64,000 bases of DNA, taken from the NCBI GenBank assembly GCA_016711215.1, contig JADJTL010000001.1, positions 678,001 through 742,000 of the forward strand. The letters run 5' to 3'. Positions within the stretch are counted from its first letter, which is position 1. Every line of letters begins with the position of its first letter. The position numbers were made by a program, and so were the translations under genes. Origin of the DNA: Pseudomonadota bacterium. Its GTDB lineage: Bacteria; Myxococcota_A; Polyangia; GCA-2747355. Below, in pieces: positions 1-9,093 of the stretch. A model generated the notes under the pieces. The model saw only the letters and a program-made list of their open reading frames with translations. It did no database searches and was not told where the DNA came from.

Positions 1-43
1 CCCGCGCGCGGCGCGCGCCGGGGGTCGTTGCAGCGACGATCAT
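1..43 (-). CDS. start of a further mla-operon gene (partial)
   Basis: An ATG at 43 overlaps the mlaD stop codon as ATGA, the same junction style used between mlaE and mlaF. Only 14 codons lie in the window (MIVAATTPGARRAR), too few to identify the product. In many Proteobacteria this position holds an auxiliary lipoprotein or MlaC-like gene, so an envelope lipid-transport partner is an inference from position only. Confidence 0.4.
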   Translation of the reverse strand, partial: MIVAATTPGARRAR

Positions 44-1071
44 GGCAGTGATCTCTCCTTGACCGCCTCGCCGCGCAGCAGCAGCGAGGGTCGGTCCCGG
101 ATCGCCTGCGCGAAGGCGCGGAGGTTGCCGGCGGCCCCCTGCAGCACGCTCAGCAGGCGCGCGAGCTGCGGATCGCTGCGGCGCAGCGTGCCCGTGAGTT
201 GAATCCCCAGCTGCTGCAGGGTCAGCGCGGCATCGCGCAGCGCGTTGAGCGCCTGGCCCGTGCCCGGCTGCTCGATCCGCAGGCGCAGCGCCCGCGCGGC
301 CAGGGCCACCTCGTCGAGCGCTGCTTGGGGTCGCGTGCGCTGCAGCGTCCGTTGCAGCGTCGCCATCGCCGCCGCGCCGTCCGCGACCATCGCTCGCAGG
401 CCAGGTCGGAGCTCGCTCGCGAGCTGGTCGACGGCGCTGGCGGCGCGCGCCATCGCCGTCGCGCTGCGATCGAGGTTCGTCATTAGCCGTCCGACGCGCT
501 CGCGCTCGAGCAAGGCGGCGAGGCCCTCCGCTGCCTGGTCGGCATGCCTCAGCAACGAGCCCAGACGCTCGCGGTTCGTGTCATCGGTGATGCGAATCAG
601 GTTGTTGGCGACCTGCTCGATCTTCTGCGACACGTCGATCGCCCGGCCAGTGATCGTCTCGGTCAGTGAGCTGCCGGCGCGGATCTCCGAGCGCGGCCCG
701 TTGGGATGCAGTCGCGGGGCCCGTCGCGAGCTGCCGCTCAGCTCGACGAAGCGCAGGCCCGTCAGCCCGATCGAGGCGACCACGGCGCGCGTGTCGGCCT
801 TGATCGGGGTCCCCGGATCGAGCGCGAGCCGCACGCGCACGGTCTCGACGTCGTCGACCAGCACCCGCTCGACAGTGCCGACGCGCACCCCCTGCATGTT
901 GACGGCGGCGCCGCTGGCCAGCCCACTGACCGACTCGTGGTAGCGCACGAAGTAGCGGTCGCGAGGATTCCAGAGCCGGAGCCCCGCCAGTGCGCCGACG
1001 GCGACGACGAAGAGCAGGGTGGCGAGCACGATGAACACGCCGAGCCGCACCTGCTGTGCGCGAGTAGCCAT
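40..1071 (-). CDS. mlaD: MlaD-like MCE-domain lipid transport protein
   Basis: A 343-residue protein. MlaD is the substrate-binding, membrane-anchored subunit of the ABC system that moves phospholipids between outer and inner membrane. Visible features are one N-terminal membrane helix (about residues 9-31, LGVFIVLATLLFVVAVGALA), an MCE/MlaD domain (about 37-115) with the typical VNMQGVRVGTVERV and VVASIGLTGLRFVEL stretches, and a long helical C-terminal tail of about 200 residues with Leu/Ala heptads. That tail makes it longer than E. coli MlaD, as in MCE proteins of other phyla. The start overlaps the mlaF stop by one base (TGATG), so translation is probably coupled. It is the third visible gene of the mlaE-mlaF-mlaD operon. 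Confidence 0.88.
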   Translation of the reverse strand: MATRAQQVRLGVFIVLATLLFVVAVGALAGLRLWNPRDRYFVRYHESVSGLASGAAVNMQGVRVGTVERVLVDDVETVRVRLALDPGTPIKADTRAVVASIGLTGLRFVELSGSSRRAPRLHPNGPRSEIRAGSSLTETITGRAIDVSQKIEQVANNLIRITDDTNRERLGSLLRHADQAAEGLAALLERERVGRLMTNLDRSATAMARAASAVDQLASELRPGLRAMVADGAAAMATLQRTLQRTRPQAALDEVALAARALRLRIEQPGTGQALNALRDAALTLQQLGIQLTGTLRRSDPQLARLLSVLQGAAGNLRAFAQAIRDRPSLLLRGEAVKERSLP

Positions 1072-1974
1072 CAGCGCTGGCCGCCGTGCTGCAGGGGGAG
1101 CGCTTCCCGCTCGGTATCCGCTTCCAGCGCGGCCAGCAAGCTCGGCCCGGTCGTCCGCTCGGCGGCGGTCGGGGCGCTGCGCTGGAAGAACTCGCGCACG
1201 CCCGGTTGAGCGCTCTGCTGCAGCTCGGCGACGCTGCCCTGCGCCAGCAGGTGGCCATCGCGCGCCAACATCACGACGTGGTCGGCGATCACGCCGATGC
1301 TGGCGAGCTCGTGCGTGACCACGACCATCGTCATGCCGAGCTGCCGCTGTAACCCGCGCAGGGTCGCGTCGAGCCCCGCCGCGACGACGGGGTCGAGGCC
1401 GGCCGAGGGCTCGTCGCAGACGAGCAGCGTCGGGTCCAGCGCCAATGCGCGACTGATCGCGGCGCGCTTCCGCATGCCGCCCAGAGCTGTGCCGGTAGCA
1501 AGTCTGCCGTCCCCTCAAGCCGACCAGGGCCAACTTCTGCTCGACGATGCGGCGAATCACGCCATCAGGCAAGTCCGTGTGCTCGCGCAGCGCCAGCGCG
1601 ACGTTGTCGCCGACGCTCAGCGATCCCAGCAGCGCGCCGCCCTGGAAGAGCATGCCGACGCGACGGAGCAGCGCAATGCGCTCGCGCTCGCCCAGGTGCA
1701 GCGGGTCGCGCCCCAGCACGCGCACCGTGCCGGCCATCGGCTTGAGGAGCCCGACCAGCGTCCGAATCACGGTGGACTTGCCGCAGCCGCTGCCGCCGAC
1801 GAGGCAGACGATGCGCCCGCGTGGCACCGTGAACGAGAGGTCGTGCACGACGAGCCGGTCGTCGTAGCCGGCGCTGAGGCCGCGCACCTCGACGGCAGGC
1901 GCGGCCTGGTCGAGAGCCGGCTCCGCCGGGCCTTCCTCCGCGCGTGGCAGAATGCCGGAGCGAGCCGCGATCAT
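1071..1974 (-). CDS. mlaF: MlaF-like ABC transporter ATPase (frameshifted as sequenced)
   Basis: The ATPase subunit of the Mla lipid transporter, which would power MlaE. The N-terminal half starts at 1974 (ATGA overlap with mlaE) and carries the Walker A motif GGSGCGKST and the Q-loop region FQGGALLGSLSV. The C-terminal half lies in another frame (DEPSAGLDP Walker B/D-loop, H-loop VVTHELAS). Between them the ABC signature is broken. Adding one base near the C-run at 1511-1514 and another near 1480-1485 restores a continuous reading ending in LSGGMRKR. The gene spans 904 nt; adding two bases gives 906, exactly 302 codons. The motifs on both sides are intact, so this is either sequencing error at homopolymers or very recent inactivation. 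Confidence 0.82.
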
Positions 1975-3074
1975 TTGAGCACGGTGGCGACGACAGCGAA
2001 GGCGCTGTCGACCATGATCACTGCGAAGATGCTGGAGACCACCGAGGCGATCGTGGCGCGCCCGACATCGGCCGGACCGCCGCGGATGCGCAGCCCATAG
2101 TGGCAGGCCGCCATCACGATGACCCAGGCGAAGACGAGGCTCTTCGAGAGCCCGTGCCAGAGGTCGTTGAGTGAGAGCGCCTGGACCGTCTGCTTGAGGT
2201 AGATCGTCGCGTTGAGGTCGAGGAAGAGAATGCCGATCAACAGCCCGCCGCCGACGCCGAGCGCCATGGAGAAGAGCGTCAGCGCGGGCTGCGTCAACGA
2301 GATCGCGTAGACCCGCGGCACCACGAGGTAGCGAATCGGATCGATCGCCATCGTGCGCAGGGCGTCGATCTCCTCGTTGACGGTCATCGTGCCCAGCTCG
2401 GCGGCGATGGCGGATCCGCTGCGGCCAGCGACGAGGATCGCCGTCATCACCGGGCCAAGCTCGCGCACCATCGTCAGCGCGACCAGGTTGGCGACGTAGA
2501 TCGTCGCCCCGAACTGCCGCAGTTGATAGGCCGCCAGGAAGGCCAGAATCAGCCCGAGCAGAAAGCCCGTCAAGCCGACGATCGGCACGCTGTCGACGCC
2601 GATGCGCGTCGCCTGCTCGGTGGTCGCCCCGGGCGGCGGTAGACGGCGGCGCAGCGGGGCGACCACCGCCCAATAGCCCGTATCGGCCAGCAGGTGCGCG
2701 AAGGCCAGGGCGGCGCGCGCGAGCCGCTGGCCGGCGCTGCCGACGCGCTCGAGGTAGGGCGCGCTCGCTCGCGGAGGCTCGGGCGCCGGGGCGCTTGCGG
2801 CGGCCAGCGCCTGCCTCAGGCTCGGGCTCGCGCCGCGTGCGCGAAGCGAGGTCCCGCGCCGCCGAGCCAGCGCCAGACACTCGGTCAGGGTCGCGAGGCC
2901 AATCGAGTCGATCGCCGGCACCCCCGCCAGATCGAGCAGCACGTTGCGTCGCTGGCGCACCAGCCGCGCGACCAGCCCGACCAGCGGCTCGGCCGCCTCG
3001 GCGTCGAGCGGCCCGCGCAGGATCAGCGTGAGCAGCCCGTCATCGCCCTGCTCGGAGGTCAGCTCGAATGCCAT
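1971..3074 (-). CDS. mlaE: STAS-MlaE fusion, lipid transporter permease
   Basis: A 367-residue inner-membrane permease of the Mla ABC system. Residues 1 to about 95 form a STAS domain (LDLAGVPAIDSIGLATLTECL). This is the role MlaB plays as a separate protein in E. coli, here fused to the permease. Residues about 125-367 are the MlaE/YrbE permease with the conserved LVALTMVRELGPVMTAILVA and GRSGSAIAAELGTM segments and about five membrane helices. The ATG at 3074 was chosen because it begins the STAS fold; upstream in-frame residues are Arg-rich with no domain. The stop overlaps the mlaF start (ATGA). It is probably the first gene of the operon. Confidence 0.9.
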   Translation of the reverse strand: MAFELTSEQGDDGLLTLILRGPLDAEAAEPLVGLVARLVRQRRNVLLDLAGVPAIDSIGLATLTECLALARRRGTSLRARGASPSLRQALAAASAPAPEPPRASAPYLERVGSAGQRLARAALAFAHLLADTGYWAVVAPLRRRLPPPGATTEQATRIGVDSVPIVGLTGFLLGLILAFLAAYQLRQFGATIYVANLVALTMVRELGPVMTAILVAGRSGSAIAAELGTMTVNEEIDALRTMAIDPIRYLVVPRVYAISLTQPALTLFSMALGVGGGLLIGILFLDLNATIYLKQTVQALSLNDLWHGLSKSLVFAWVIVMAACHYGLRIRGGPADVGRATIASVVSSIFAVIMVDSAFAVVATVLK

Positions 3075-3364
3075 CGGGGCACGGTAGGGGTGCTGCCGAC
3101 GGGTGTCAACGCAGGCGCCTCCGCGCGCCCTGGACAGCCTCCGCGCGGCCTGAGCAGCCTCTCCCTGCGCCCTGAGCAATGCGAGGCCGCGTCTTTCTTG
3201 CCGACTGCGGCCCTCGCACGGTATCCTCTCGCCACTTATTAGGTGTGGCGATTAGGGCGCGGTCGCTGTGGGCGGGGCTTGCAGGCGCTTCGCTCTGCGT
3301 TCCCCCACGCGGCGTCGACGGGCCGAGATGGTCGAGCCGAGATGATCGGGGAGGGCCCGCGCGG
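3075..3364. promoter_or_regulatory. divergent intergenic region with a possible plus-strand promoter
   Basis: About 290 nt separate mlaE (minus) from the kinase-like gene (plus). Besides the tandem repeats, a weak sigma70-like pair is visible on the plus strand: TTGCCG at 3198-3203 and TATCCT at 3222-3227 with an 18-nt spacer. No terminator or RNA gene is seen. The promoter is a visual match only. Confidence 0.3.
3117..3178. repeat. three degenerate 20-22 bp tandem repeats
   Basis: Three successive units each begin GCCT and end near GGACA or GAGCA (3117-3136, 3137-3156, 3157-3178). They lie in the divergent gap between mlaE and the kinase-like gene. No function is evident. They belong to a set of similar short arrays at gene boundaries in this window. 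Confidence 0.5.
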
Positions 3365-4981
3365 ATGACCGAGGTCTATGGACAGTCGCAGCACGAAAGT
3401 GGGCCACCTCGCATGTTAGGCGCCAAGAGCGCGGGGGAAGCCGTCCGGCTGACGCAGACCCTCACCATCGCAAAACGTATCGGCCGGGGTCGCTTGGGCA
3501 CCGTCTACGCGGCTGTCCATGAGGTGCTCGCGCGGCGCTTCGCGATCAAGGTGCTGCGACCCGCGCTGACCGCCAGCGAGACGGTACGCCTGCGCCTGCG
3601 GCACGCCGTGCGGGAGGCGAGCCAGATCGACCATCCCCAGGTTGCCAGCATCGTCGACTTCGGTCGCCTCAGCGACGGCCGCTATTACCTGACCACCGAC
3701 TATGTGCGGGGGCTACCGCTGGCGCGGGTGCTGGAGCGCGACGGGCGGCTTTCGCCGAGCCGCGCCGTCGAGACCCTGCTGCAGCTCGCCGAGGCCTTGG
3801 ACGCGGCCCATCGACAGCACGTCGTCCACGGAGAGCTCAAGCCAAACAACATCACGGTCTTCGACGCCGCGGACGGGGGACTGCGTCTGCGGCTGCGCGA
3901 CTTCGCCGTGGCCACGGCGCTGGCGGTCCAGCCCCTTTCTGGCTCCAGCCGGCTGGCCGACCGCGCCGAGACGCTGCTCGCCAACTACGGTACGGTGGAC
4001 TATCTCGCGCCCGAGCTCCTCGGGGGCAGCGCGGCGTCGCCCACGCCGAGCGCCGACATCTACGCGCTGGGAGCGCTCGGCTATCACCTGTTGACGGGGC
4101 AACCGCCCTTCGTCGGCGAGCCCGAGCGGGTGGTCGCGGCCCATCTGGGCAGCGAGGTGGTCGCACCGTCGCGCCGCAGCGGCTGCGAGGAGCTGCCGAC
4201 GACCCTCGAGGCGTTGCTCCTTCGCTGCCTGCAGAAGGATCCAGCCGAGCGTTTCCGCGCGCTGGAACCGGTGGTCCGCGCGCTACGCGCGCTCGCCGCG
4301 GAGGCTGTTTCGGTCGGCGCCACGTCGCATGCGGAGGAGGAGCTGACGGCGCCTTGGGCGATTACGCCGCCGCCGGGCGCCGAGGGTGAGGCTGAGCTGC
4401 TCCCCGCTTCGCCGGGGCGCCTGCGCCAGCTGCTCTACGAGACGACGCTCGAGCTGGCGCAGCACGCCGCGACCGAGGGGCTTGCCGGGCCCTCGCTGCT
4501 GGTCGAGCTCGAAGCGCTGAAGCTCGCCCGCGACGAGGCCGAGCAGTTGGTCGTCGAGGGCGGGCTGCTGGAGAATCGCTTCGAGGACATCCGTCGCGAG
4601 CTGCGCGAGAGCGAAGCGGCTCTGCGCTACACGGTGATCGACCTCAATCTGGCGCGGGGTGAGAGTGAGCACGGCGGACCGATCGATGCCGAGGCCGCGG
4701 CCGACCTCGAGCATCGTGTGCACGAGCTCGAGTGGAACCTGGCCGAGCTCGATCGGCAGCGTGAGCAGCGCTTCGCCACGCTCAATGCCGAGCTGCGTCA
4801 GCGCATCGACCGCTTGCGGGCTGTCGAGCGGACGATGGCCGCCCACTATCGACGCCTGCATGACGATCTCGAGGGTCTGCGCGGCGCCCTGCAGACCGAT
4901 CGCGCGCGCCTGCTCTACCGCCGCGTGGGGCACTGCCGCGCGGCGCTCGCGGCTCATTCGCCGACGAGCGCCTTGCCCTGA
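3365..4981 (+). CDS. Ser/Thr kinase-like protein with degenerate catalytic loop and coiled-coil tail
   Basis: A 538-residue protein. Residues about 33-300 are a Hanks-type kinase fold: glycine-rich loop IGRGRLGTV (39-47), ATP lysine in FAIKVL (K62), helix-C glutamate E84, APE at 215-217. The catalytic loop reads HGELKPNN (155-162) instead of HRDLKPxN, so the catalytic Asp is Glu, and DFG reads DFA (179-181). ATP binding looks possible but phosphotransfer doubtful. Residues about 385-530 are a charged coiled coil (RELRESEAAL, HELEWNLAELDRQREQ). There is no membrane segment or PEGA tail, unlike the other kinase here. The start at 3365 was preferred over the longer reading from 3179, which adds 62 residues with no domain; ATG 3413 is a further alternative. 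The 3' end overlaps phoR convergently by 28 nt. Confidence 0.8.
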   Translation: MTEVYGQSQHESGPPRMLGAKSAGEAVRLTQTLTIAKRIGRGRLGTVYAAVHEVLARRFAIKVLRPALTASETVRLRLRHAVREASQIDHPQVASIVDFGRLSDGRYYLTTDYVRGLPLARVLERDGRLSPSRAVETLLQLAEALDAAHRQHVVHGELKPNNITVFDAADGGLRLRLRDFAVATALAVQPLSGSSRLADRAETLLANYGTVDYLAPELLGGSAASPTPSADIYALGALGYHLLTGQPPFVGEPERVVAAHLGSEVVAPSRRSGCEELPTTLEALLLRCLQKDPAERFRALEPVVRALRALAAEAVSVGATSHAEEELTAPWAITPPPGAEGEAELLPASPGRLRQLLYETTLELAQHAATEGLAGPSLLVELEALKLARDEAEQLVVEGGLLENRFEDIRRELRESEAALRYTVIDLNLARGESEHGGPIDAEAAADLEHRVHELEWNLAELDRQREQRFATLNAELRQRIDRLRAVERTMAAHYRRLHDDLEGLRGALQTDRARLLYRRVGHCRAALAAHSPTSALP

Positions 4982-6771
4982 GTGCCCGCGATCGAGCCTT
5001 CGGCGGCCTCTCCCCGCGGCAGCGTGAACCAGAAGACCGAGCCGCGCGGTTGCGCCGCCGACACGCCGACCTCGCCCCCCAGCGCGTTTACCAGGTGCTT
5101 GACGATCGCCAGGCCGAGTCCGGTGCCGCCCATCTCACGCGAGCGTCCGGGGTCGACGCGGTAGAAGCGCTCGAAGATGCGGTCGCGATGTTGCGGCTCG
5201 ACCCCCGGTCCGTCGTCGTGGACCTCGACGCGGACGTGGCCGCTGTGGACCGCGCTGCGTGCGCTGACCTTGCCGCCCGGCTGCGTGTACTTCACGGCGT
5301 TGTCGAGCAGGTTCAGCAGGACATGTTCGAGCGCGGACTCGTCGACCACCACGGTGGTGCCCGCCCCGATCTCGTTGGCGAGCGTGATCGCCTTTTCGCC
5401 CGCGGAATCCTCCACGGCTTCGATCGCCCGCTGCACCAGCGGGCCGAGCGCCGTAACCCCGCGCTCGAAGTGCTGCTGTTCAGCCTCCATCCGGGAGAGG
5501 TCGAGCAGGTCGCTGATGATGCGGGCGAGCCGCTCCGCGTGGCGCAGGATCGCCGCCAGAAAGCGCTGCGCATGCTCCGGGTCGGCTAACGCGCCATCGA
5601 GCAGCGCCTCGGCGTTGGCGCGAATGACGCTGATCGGCGTGCGCAGCTCGTGCGAGACGTTGGCGACGAAGTCGCGGCGGACGGTCTCCAGGCGTCGCAC
5701 CTCGGTGACGTCGTGCAGCACGACGACGCAGCCTGGGCTCGCCCGAAGGCGTGCCGCGCGGGCCAAGATGTGGCGAGCGGCGCCGCTCGGCCCAAGCGCG
5801 AACTCCGCTGTGCTGGCCTCCGTGGTTTCAGTGGCCCGGTCGACGAGCTCGCGCAAGGGGGGCAGGCCTAGCGCCGCCAAGGCGATGACCTCGCCCGACG
5901 CTGTCCCGTCGAGGTCGAGCAGGCTCGTCGCGGCACGGTTGGCCAAGGTCACCCGCTGCTCAGCGTCGAGCGCGAGCACCGCCTCGCTCATACCCTCGAG
6001 GATCGTCGCCAGGCGGTCGCGCTCACTGGCGAGCGCCGCCACCGAGCGCTGGAGCTCGGCCGCGAGCTGATTGAAGGAGCCAGCGAGCACCGCCAGCTCG
6101 CTGGTCGCCGGCAAGGGCAGGCGGTGGGCATGGTTGCCGGCGATCGTGCGGGCTTGCAGCACGAGGCTGCGCAGCGTGCGCGAGATCAGCGTCGAGGCCA
6201 GTGTGCCGAGCGCGATCGCGAGGGCCAGGCCGACCATCCCGCCGAGCGCAAGCGTGACGCGCAGATGGTGAATCGCGACGGCGACAGCGGAGAGCGGGGT
6301 GGCGATGCGTACGACGCCCTGCTCGTGGGCGCGCGCGAAACGCACGGCGACGTAGACCATCGAGGTATGAAGGGTGTTGCTGGCGCGGCGCGCCACCCCC
6401 CGACCGCGACGCAGCGCGGCTTGGACCTCGGGCCGACCAGCGTGGTTCTCGAGCGCGCCGAGGGCGCTGAGCTCACAGGCGGAGTCCCCAAGCACGCGGC
6501 CGTCCGCGGCGATGATCGTCACCCGCGCCGCGGTCGTGCGACCGAGGCGATCGGCCAAGGCGTCGGCCATCGGGCGGTCAAGCGCGCCGTCGGGCGCCGT
6601 CGCTTTCAGCAACTCGACGGCCGTGCGCGCCAGGCGCTCGAGGTCGGCCTCGATCTGGGTTTCAAGCCGATGGCGCAGGGTGCGCTCGAGATAGGCGCCG
6701 GTGCCCAAGCCGACGCCGGCGAAGAGCAGCAGCGAGGCGGCGAAGATCGTCGAGCGGACGCCCAGTCGCAT
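4954..6771 (-). CDS. phoR: PhoR-type membrane sensor histidine kinase
   Basis: A 605-residue inner-membrane histidine kinase. In order: a first membrane helix (about 8-27), a periplasmic region (28-170), a second helix (about 172-195), HAMP (about 196-250), PAS (ILEGMSEAVLALDAEQRVTLAN, about 255-360), HisKA with FVANVSHELRTPISVI (His near 373), and HATPase with N-box LLNLLDNAVKYT, DDGPGV and GGTGLGLAIVKHLV. All catalytic motifs are present. The start ATG at 6771 gives a normal signal-anchor; earlier in-frame codons overlap phoB. It lies 7 nt downstream of phoB, so the two form a two-component pair. Phosphate as the signal is inferred from family resemblance only; no pst genes are nearby. Confidence 0.88.
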   Translation of the reverse strand: MRLGVRSTIFAASLLLFAGVGLGTGAYLERTLRHRLETQIEADLERLARTAVELLKATAPDGALDRPMADALADRLGRTTAARVTIIAADGRVLGDSACELSALGALENHAGRPEVQAALRRGRGVARRASNTLHTSMVYVAVRFARAHEQGVVRIATPLSAVAVAIHHLRVTLALGGMVGLALAIALGTLASTLISRTLRSLVLQARTIAGNHAHRLPLPATSELAVLAGSFNQLAAELQRSVAALASERDRLATILEGMSEAVLALDAEQRVTLANRAATSLLDLDGTASGEVIALAALGLPPLRELVDRATETTEASTAEFALGPSGAARHILARAARLRASPGCVVVLHDVTEVRRLETVRRDFVANVSHELRTPISVIRANAEALLDGALADPEHAQRFLAAILRHAERLARIISDLLDLSRMEAEQQHFERGVTALGPLVQRAIEAVEDSAGEKAITLANEIGAGTTVVVDESALEHVLLNLLDNAVKYTQPGGKVSARSAVHSGHVRVEVHDDGPGVEPQHRDRIFERFYRVDPGRSREMGGTGLGLAIVKHLVNALGGEVGVSAAQPRGSVFWFTLPRGEAAEGSIAGTQGKALVGE

Positions 6772-6778
6772 GGCGCCG

Positions 6779-7489
6779 CTAGGCCTCCGTCGCTTCCGGG
6801 GTGGCGCGCAGGCGGTAGCCGACGCCGCGCAGCGTCTCGATGTACTGGCCCGCGGCGCCGAGCTTCTGGCGCAGGCGCTTGACGTGAGTGTCGACGGTGC
6901 GGGTCGTGATGTCGGCCTGGATGCCCCAGACATCGGAGAGCAGCACCTCGCGGGTCTGGACCCGGCCGCGGCGGGCCAGCAACAAGGTCAAGAGGCGAAA
7001 CTCAAGCGCCGTCAGCGTCACCTCGTCGTCGGCGACCCAGCAGCGATGCGCCTCGTCGTCGAGTCGCAGGCTGCCGAAGGTCAGCGGGGTGGCTTGCTCG
7101 TCGCCGGGGCTGAGCGCGTGGCGCCGCAGCACAGCGCGGACGCGGAGCAGCAGCTCGCGCACGCTGTAGGGCTTGACGACGTAGTCGTCTGCGCCGAGCT
7201 CGAAGCCGACCACGCGATCGATCTCCTCGCCCTTCGCGCTGGCGATGACGATCGGGATGCCGCGCGTGCGCTCGTCTCGGCGGAGCTGGCGGCAGACCTC
7301 GAGACCCGAGCAGTCGGGCAGCATCAGATCGAGCAGCACGAGATCGGGCAGCGGCTCCTGCTGCGCGAGCTCGAGCGCCGCGCGGCCCGTCAGGGCGGCG
7401 CGCGTGCGATAACCCTCGCGCTGGAGCGTGTACTCGAGCGTGCTGACCAGGTCGAGCTCGTCCTCGACGATCAAGATCACTGCTGACAT
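6779..7489 (-). CDS. phoB: PhoB/OmpR-family response regulator
   Basis: A 236-residue response regulator. The receiver domain (1 to about 120) has the acidic pocket VEDE, phospho-acceptor Asp in LVLLDLMLPD, and signature Lys in VVKPYSVREL. The winged-helix DNA-binding domain (about 135-228) carries LTALEFRLLTLLL and TVDTHVKRLRQKL, diagnostic of the OmpR/PhoB class. It sits between phoH (32 nt upstream) and phoR (7 nt downstream), consistent with one operon. It would be phosphorylated by PhoR and act as a cytoplasmic transcription factor; its targets cannot be read here. Confidence 0.9.
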   Translation of the reverse strand: MSAVILIVEDELDLVSTLEYTLQREGYRTRAALTGRAALELAQQEPLPDLVLLDLMLPDCSGLEVCRQLRRDERTRGIPIVIASAKGEEIDRVVGFELGADDYVVKPYSVRELLLRVRAVLRRHALSPGDEQATPLTFGSLRLDDEAHRCWVADDEVTLTALEFRLLTLLLARRGRVQTREVLLSDVWGIQADITTRTVDTHVKRLRQKLGAAGQYIETLRGVGYRLRATPEATEA

Positions 7490-7521
7490 CTGGGCTCCCG
7501 GGTGCGAACGCGTCGCTCGAA

Positions 7522-8937
7522 CTAGAGCACGTTGGCCGCCAGCTCGGCCAGCGGCGAGCGCTCGCCTTTGATCAGCGTAATGTGACCACCGAGCGCCTTG
7601 CCTTTGAAGCGCTCGACGACCGTGGCGAGCCCGTTATTCGATGAGTCCACGTAGGGGTTGTCGATCTGGTAGGGATCGCCGGTGAGCACGATCTTCGTGT
7701 TCTCGCCGACCCGGGTGATGATCGTCTTCACCTCATGTGGCGTCAGGTTCTGCGCCTCGTCGACGATGATGAACTGGTTGGGAATCGAGCGGCCGCGGAT
7801 GTAGGTCAGCGGCTCGACCTCGACGTAGCCCAGCGCCACGAACTCCTGCACGCCGCGCTCGCCGCGGTCACCCCGCTCGGGGCGCGCGTCGCGGGCCGAG
7901 CGTTCGCCGCGGTGCCCCCGGGCGGCCCGCTCTTCGCCGTGTTCCCCGCGCGCCTCGTCTGCAGCTTCGCCGTGCCCGAGCCCGAGCAGCAGGTCGAGGT
8001 TGTCGTAGATCGGCTGCATCCACGGATTGAGCTTGGCCTCGACGTCGCCGGGCAGAAAGCCGAGGTCACGCCCGAGGGGAAAGATCGGGCGGCTCACCAG
8101 CAGCTTGCGGTACTTGCGCTCCTCGACGACCTTCTGCAGGCCCGCTGCGATCGCCAGCAGCGTCTTTCCGGTGCCCGCCTTGCCGACGAGCGTCACCAGC
8201 TTGACGTCATCGCGCAGCAGCAGGTCGAGGGCAAAGCGCTGCTCCTTGTTGCGGGCGCGCAGGCCCCAGGCCGTGGCTGGAGTGCGGCGACGATCCAGCG
8301 CCTCGAGCTGCTCGTGCTCACAGTCATAGCGCGCGAGCAGGCTCTGCTGACCGTCGCCGCGGGCGCGCAGGATCGCATATTGGTTGGCGAAGAGCCCCGT
8401 CTGCGGAATGGTGCCGTCGGCCGCCAGACGGTCGATCAGCTCCCCGTCGAGCTCGAGCTCAGCGACCCCGCTGTAGAGCTCGGAGATATCGACGCTCTCA
8501 TCGAGGTAGTCTTCAGCCTGTAGGCCCATCGCATCGGCGCGGATGCGCAGGTTGACGTCGCGGGTGACGAAGATGACGGGGGTATGGGGATCGCGGCGCC
8601 GCTCCTGCAGGGCCAGCGCGAGGATCAGGTCGTCGGAGCCACCCGCCGGACGATTGAGTAGGGTCCGGTCGTCGCCGTGGCCGTCGATGAAGGCGACCCG
8701 CAGCCGTCCGCCGCCTGCGGTGCTGACGCCTTGCGAGAGGGGGCCGCTGCGCCGCAGGTCGTCGAGCCGGCGGGCGACGACCCGCGCGTGACGCCCGCGC
8801 TCGCTCAGCTCGCGCTTGAAGCGATCGATCTCCTCGATCGCGTAGATCGGAACGACCACCTCCTCGTCGCCGAAGCGCTCCAGGGCGCTGGGATCATGCA
8901 ACAGGACGTTCGTGTCGAGGATGAAGCGCTTGTTCAT
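7522..8937 (-). CDS. PIN-PhoH family ATPase
   Basis: A 471-residue protein with an N-terminal PIN nuclease-like domain (1 to about 135, FILDTNVLLHDPSAL plus conserved acidic residues) and a C-terminal PhoH-type P-loop ATPase (about 225-471). Walker A is GKAGTGKT near residue 254 and Walker B is FIIVDEAQN near 393. Family members act as RNA-linked ATPases or nucleases, and the fusion resembles YlaK/PhoH2-type proteins. Residues about 319-361 are an Arg/Gly/Glu-rich stretch (GERAARGHRGERSARDARPE region) that looks like a disordered insert. It precedes phoB-phoR by 32 nt, suggesting co-transcription. Confidence 0.87.
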   Translation of the reverse strand: MNKRFILDTNVLLHDPSALERFGDEEVVVPIYAIEEIDRFKRELSERGRHARVVARRLDDLRRSGPLSQGVSTAGGGRLRVAFIDGHGDDRTLLNRPAGGSDDLILALALQERRRDPHTPVIFVTRDVNLRIRADAMGLQAEDYLDESVDISELYSGVAELELDGELIDRLAADGTIPQTGLFANQYAILRARGDGQQSLLARYDCEHEQLEALDRRRTPATAWGLRARNKEQRFALDLLLRDDVKLVTLVGKAGTGKTLLAIAAGLQKVVEERKYRKLLVSRPIFPLGRDLGFLPGDVEAKLNPWMQPIYDNLDLLLGLGHGEAADEARGEHGEERAARGHRGERSARDARPERGDRGERGVQEFVALGYVEVEPLTYIRGRSIPNQFIIVDEAQNLTPHEVKTIITRVGENTKIVLTGDPYQIDNPYVDSSNNGLATVVERFKGKALGGHITLIKGERSPLAELAANVL

Positions 8938-9021
8938 CGGTGGCCGTCCTTGGCTGTTTCCTTCAATGTATCACAGGCGGGCCTGTCCTCTTGCTCGGCT
9001 GCCGCGCGCTGCCGATGCCTT

Positions 9022-9049
9022 TTGTCCTGAGGTGCAATCGGAGTATCGT
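9022..9049 (+). promoter_or_regulatory. possible promoter for the potassium uptake gene
   Basis: TTGTCC at 9022-9027 and TATCGT at 9044-9049 are separated by 16 nt, in the divergent gap between phoH and the ktrB start at 9094. Each hexamer matches the sigma70 consensus at about four positions. Visual match only. Confidence 0.3.
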
Positions 9050-9093
9050 CGCGCCCGGACGATGCGCGCCCCGCGCGCTGCTCGAACGATCCA

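Noticed and set aside
40..2880. A 946-codon open frame as one fused MlaF-MlaD protein
   Set aside because: mlaF N-terminal part and mlaD happen to share a frame; the middle lacks the ABC signature and Walker B motifs, which appear in another frame with a TGATG junction to mlaD.
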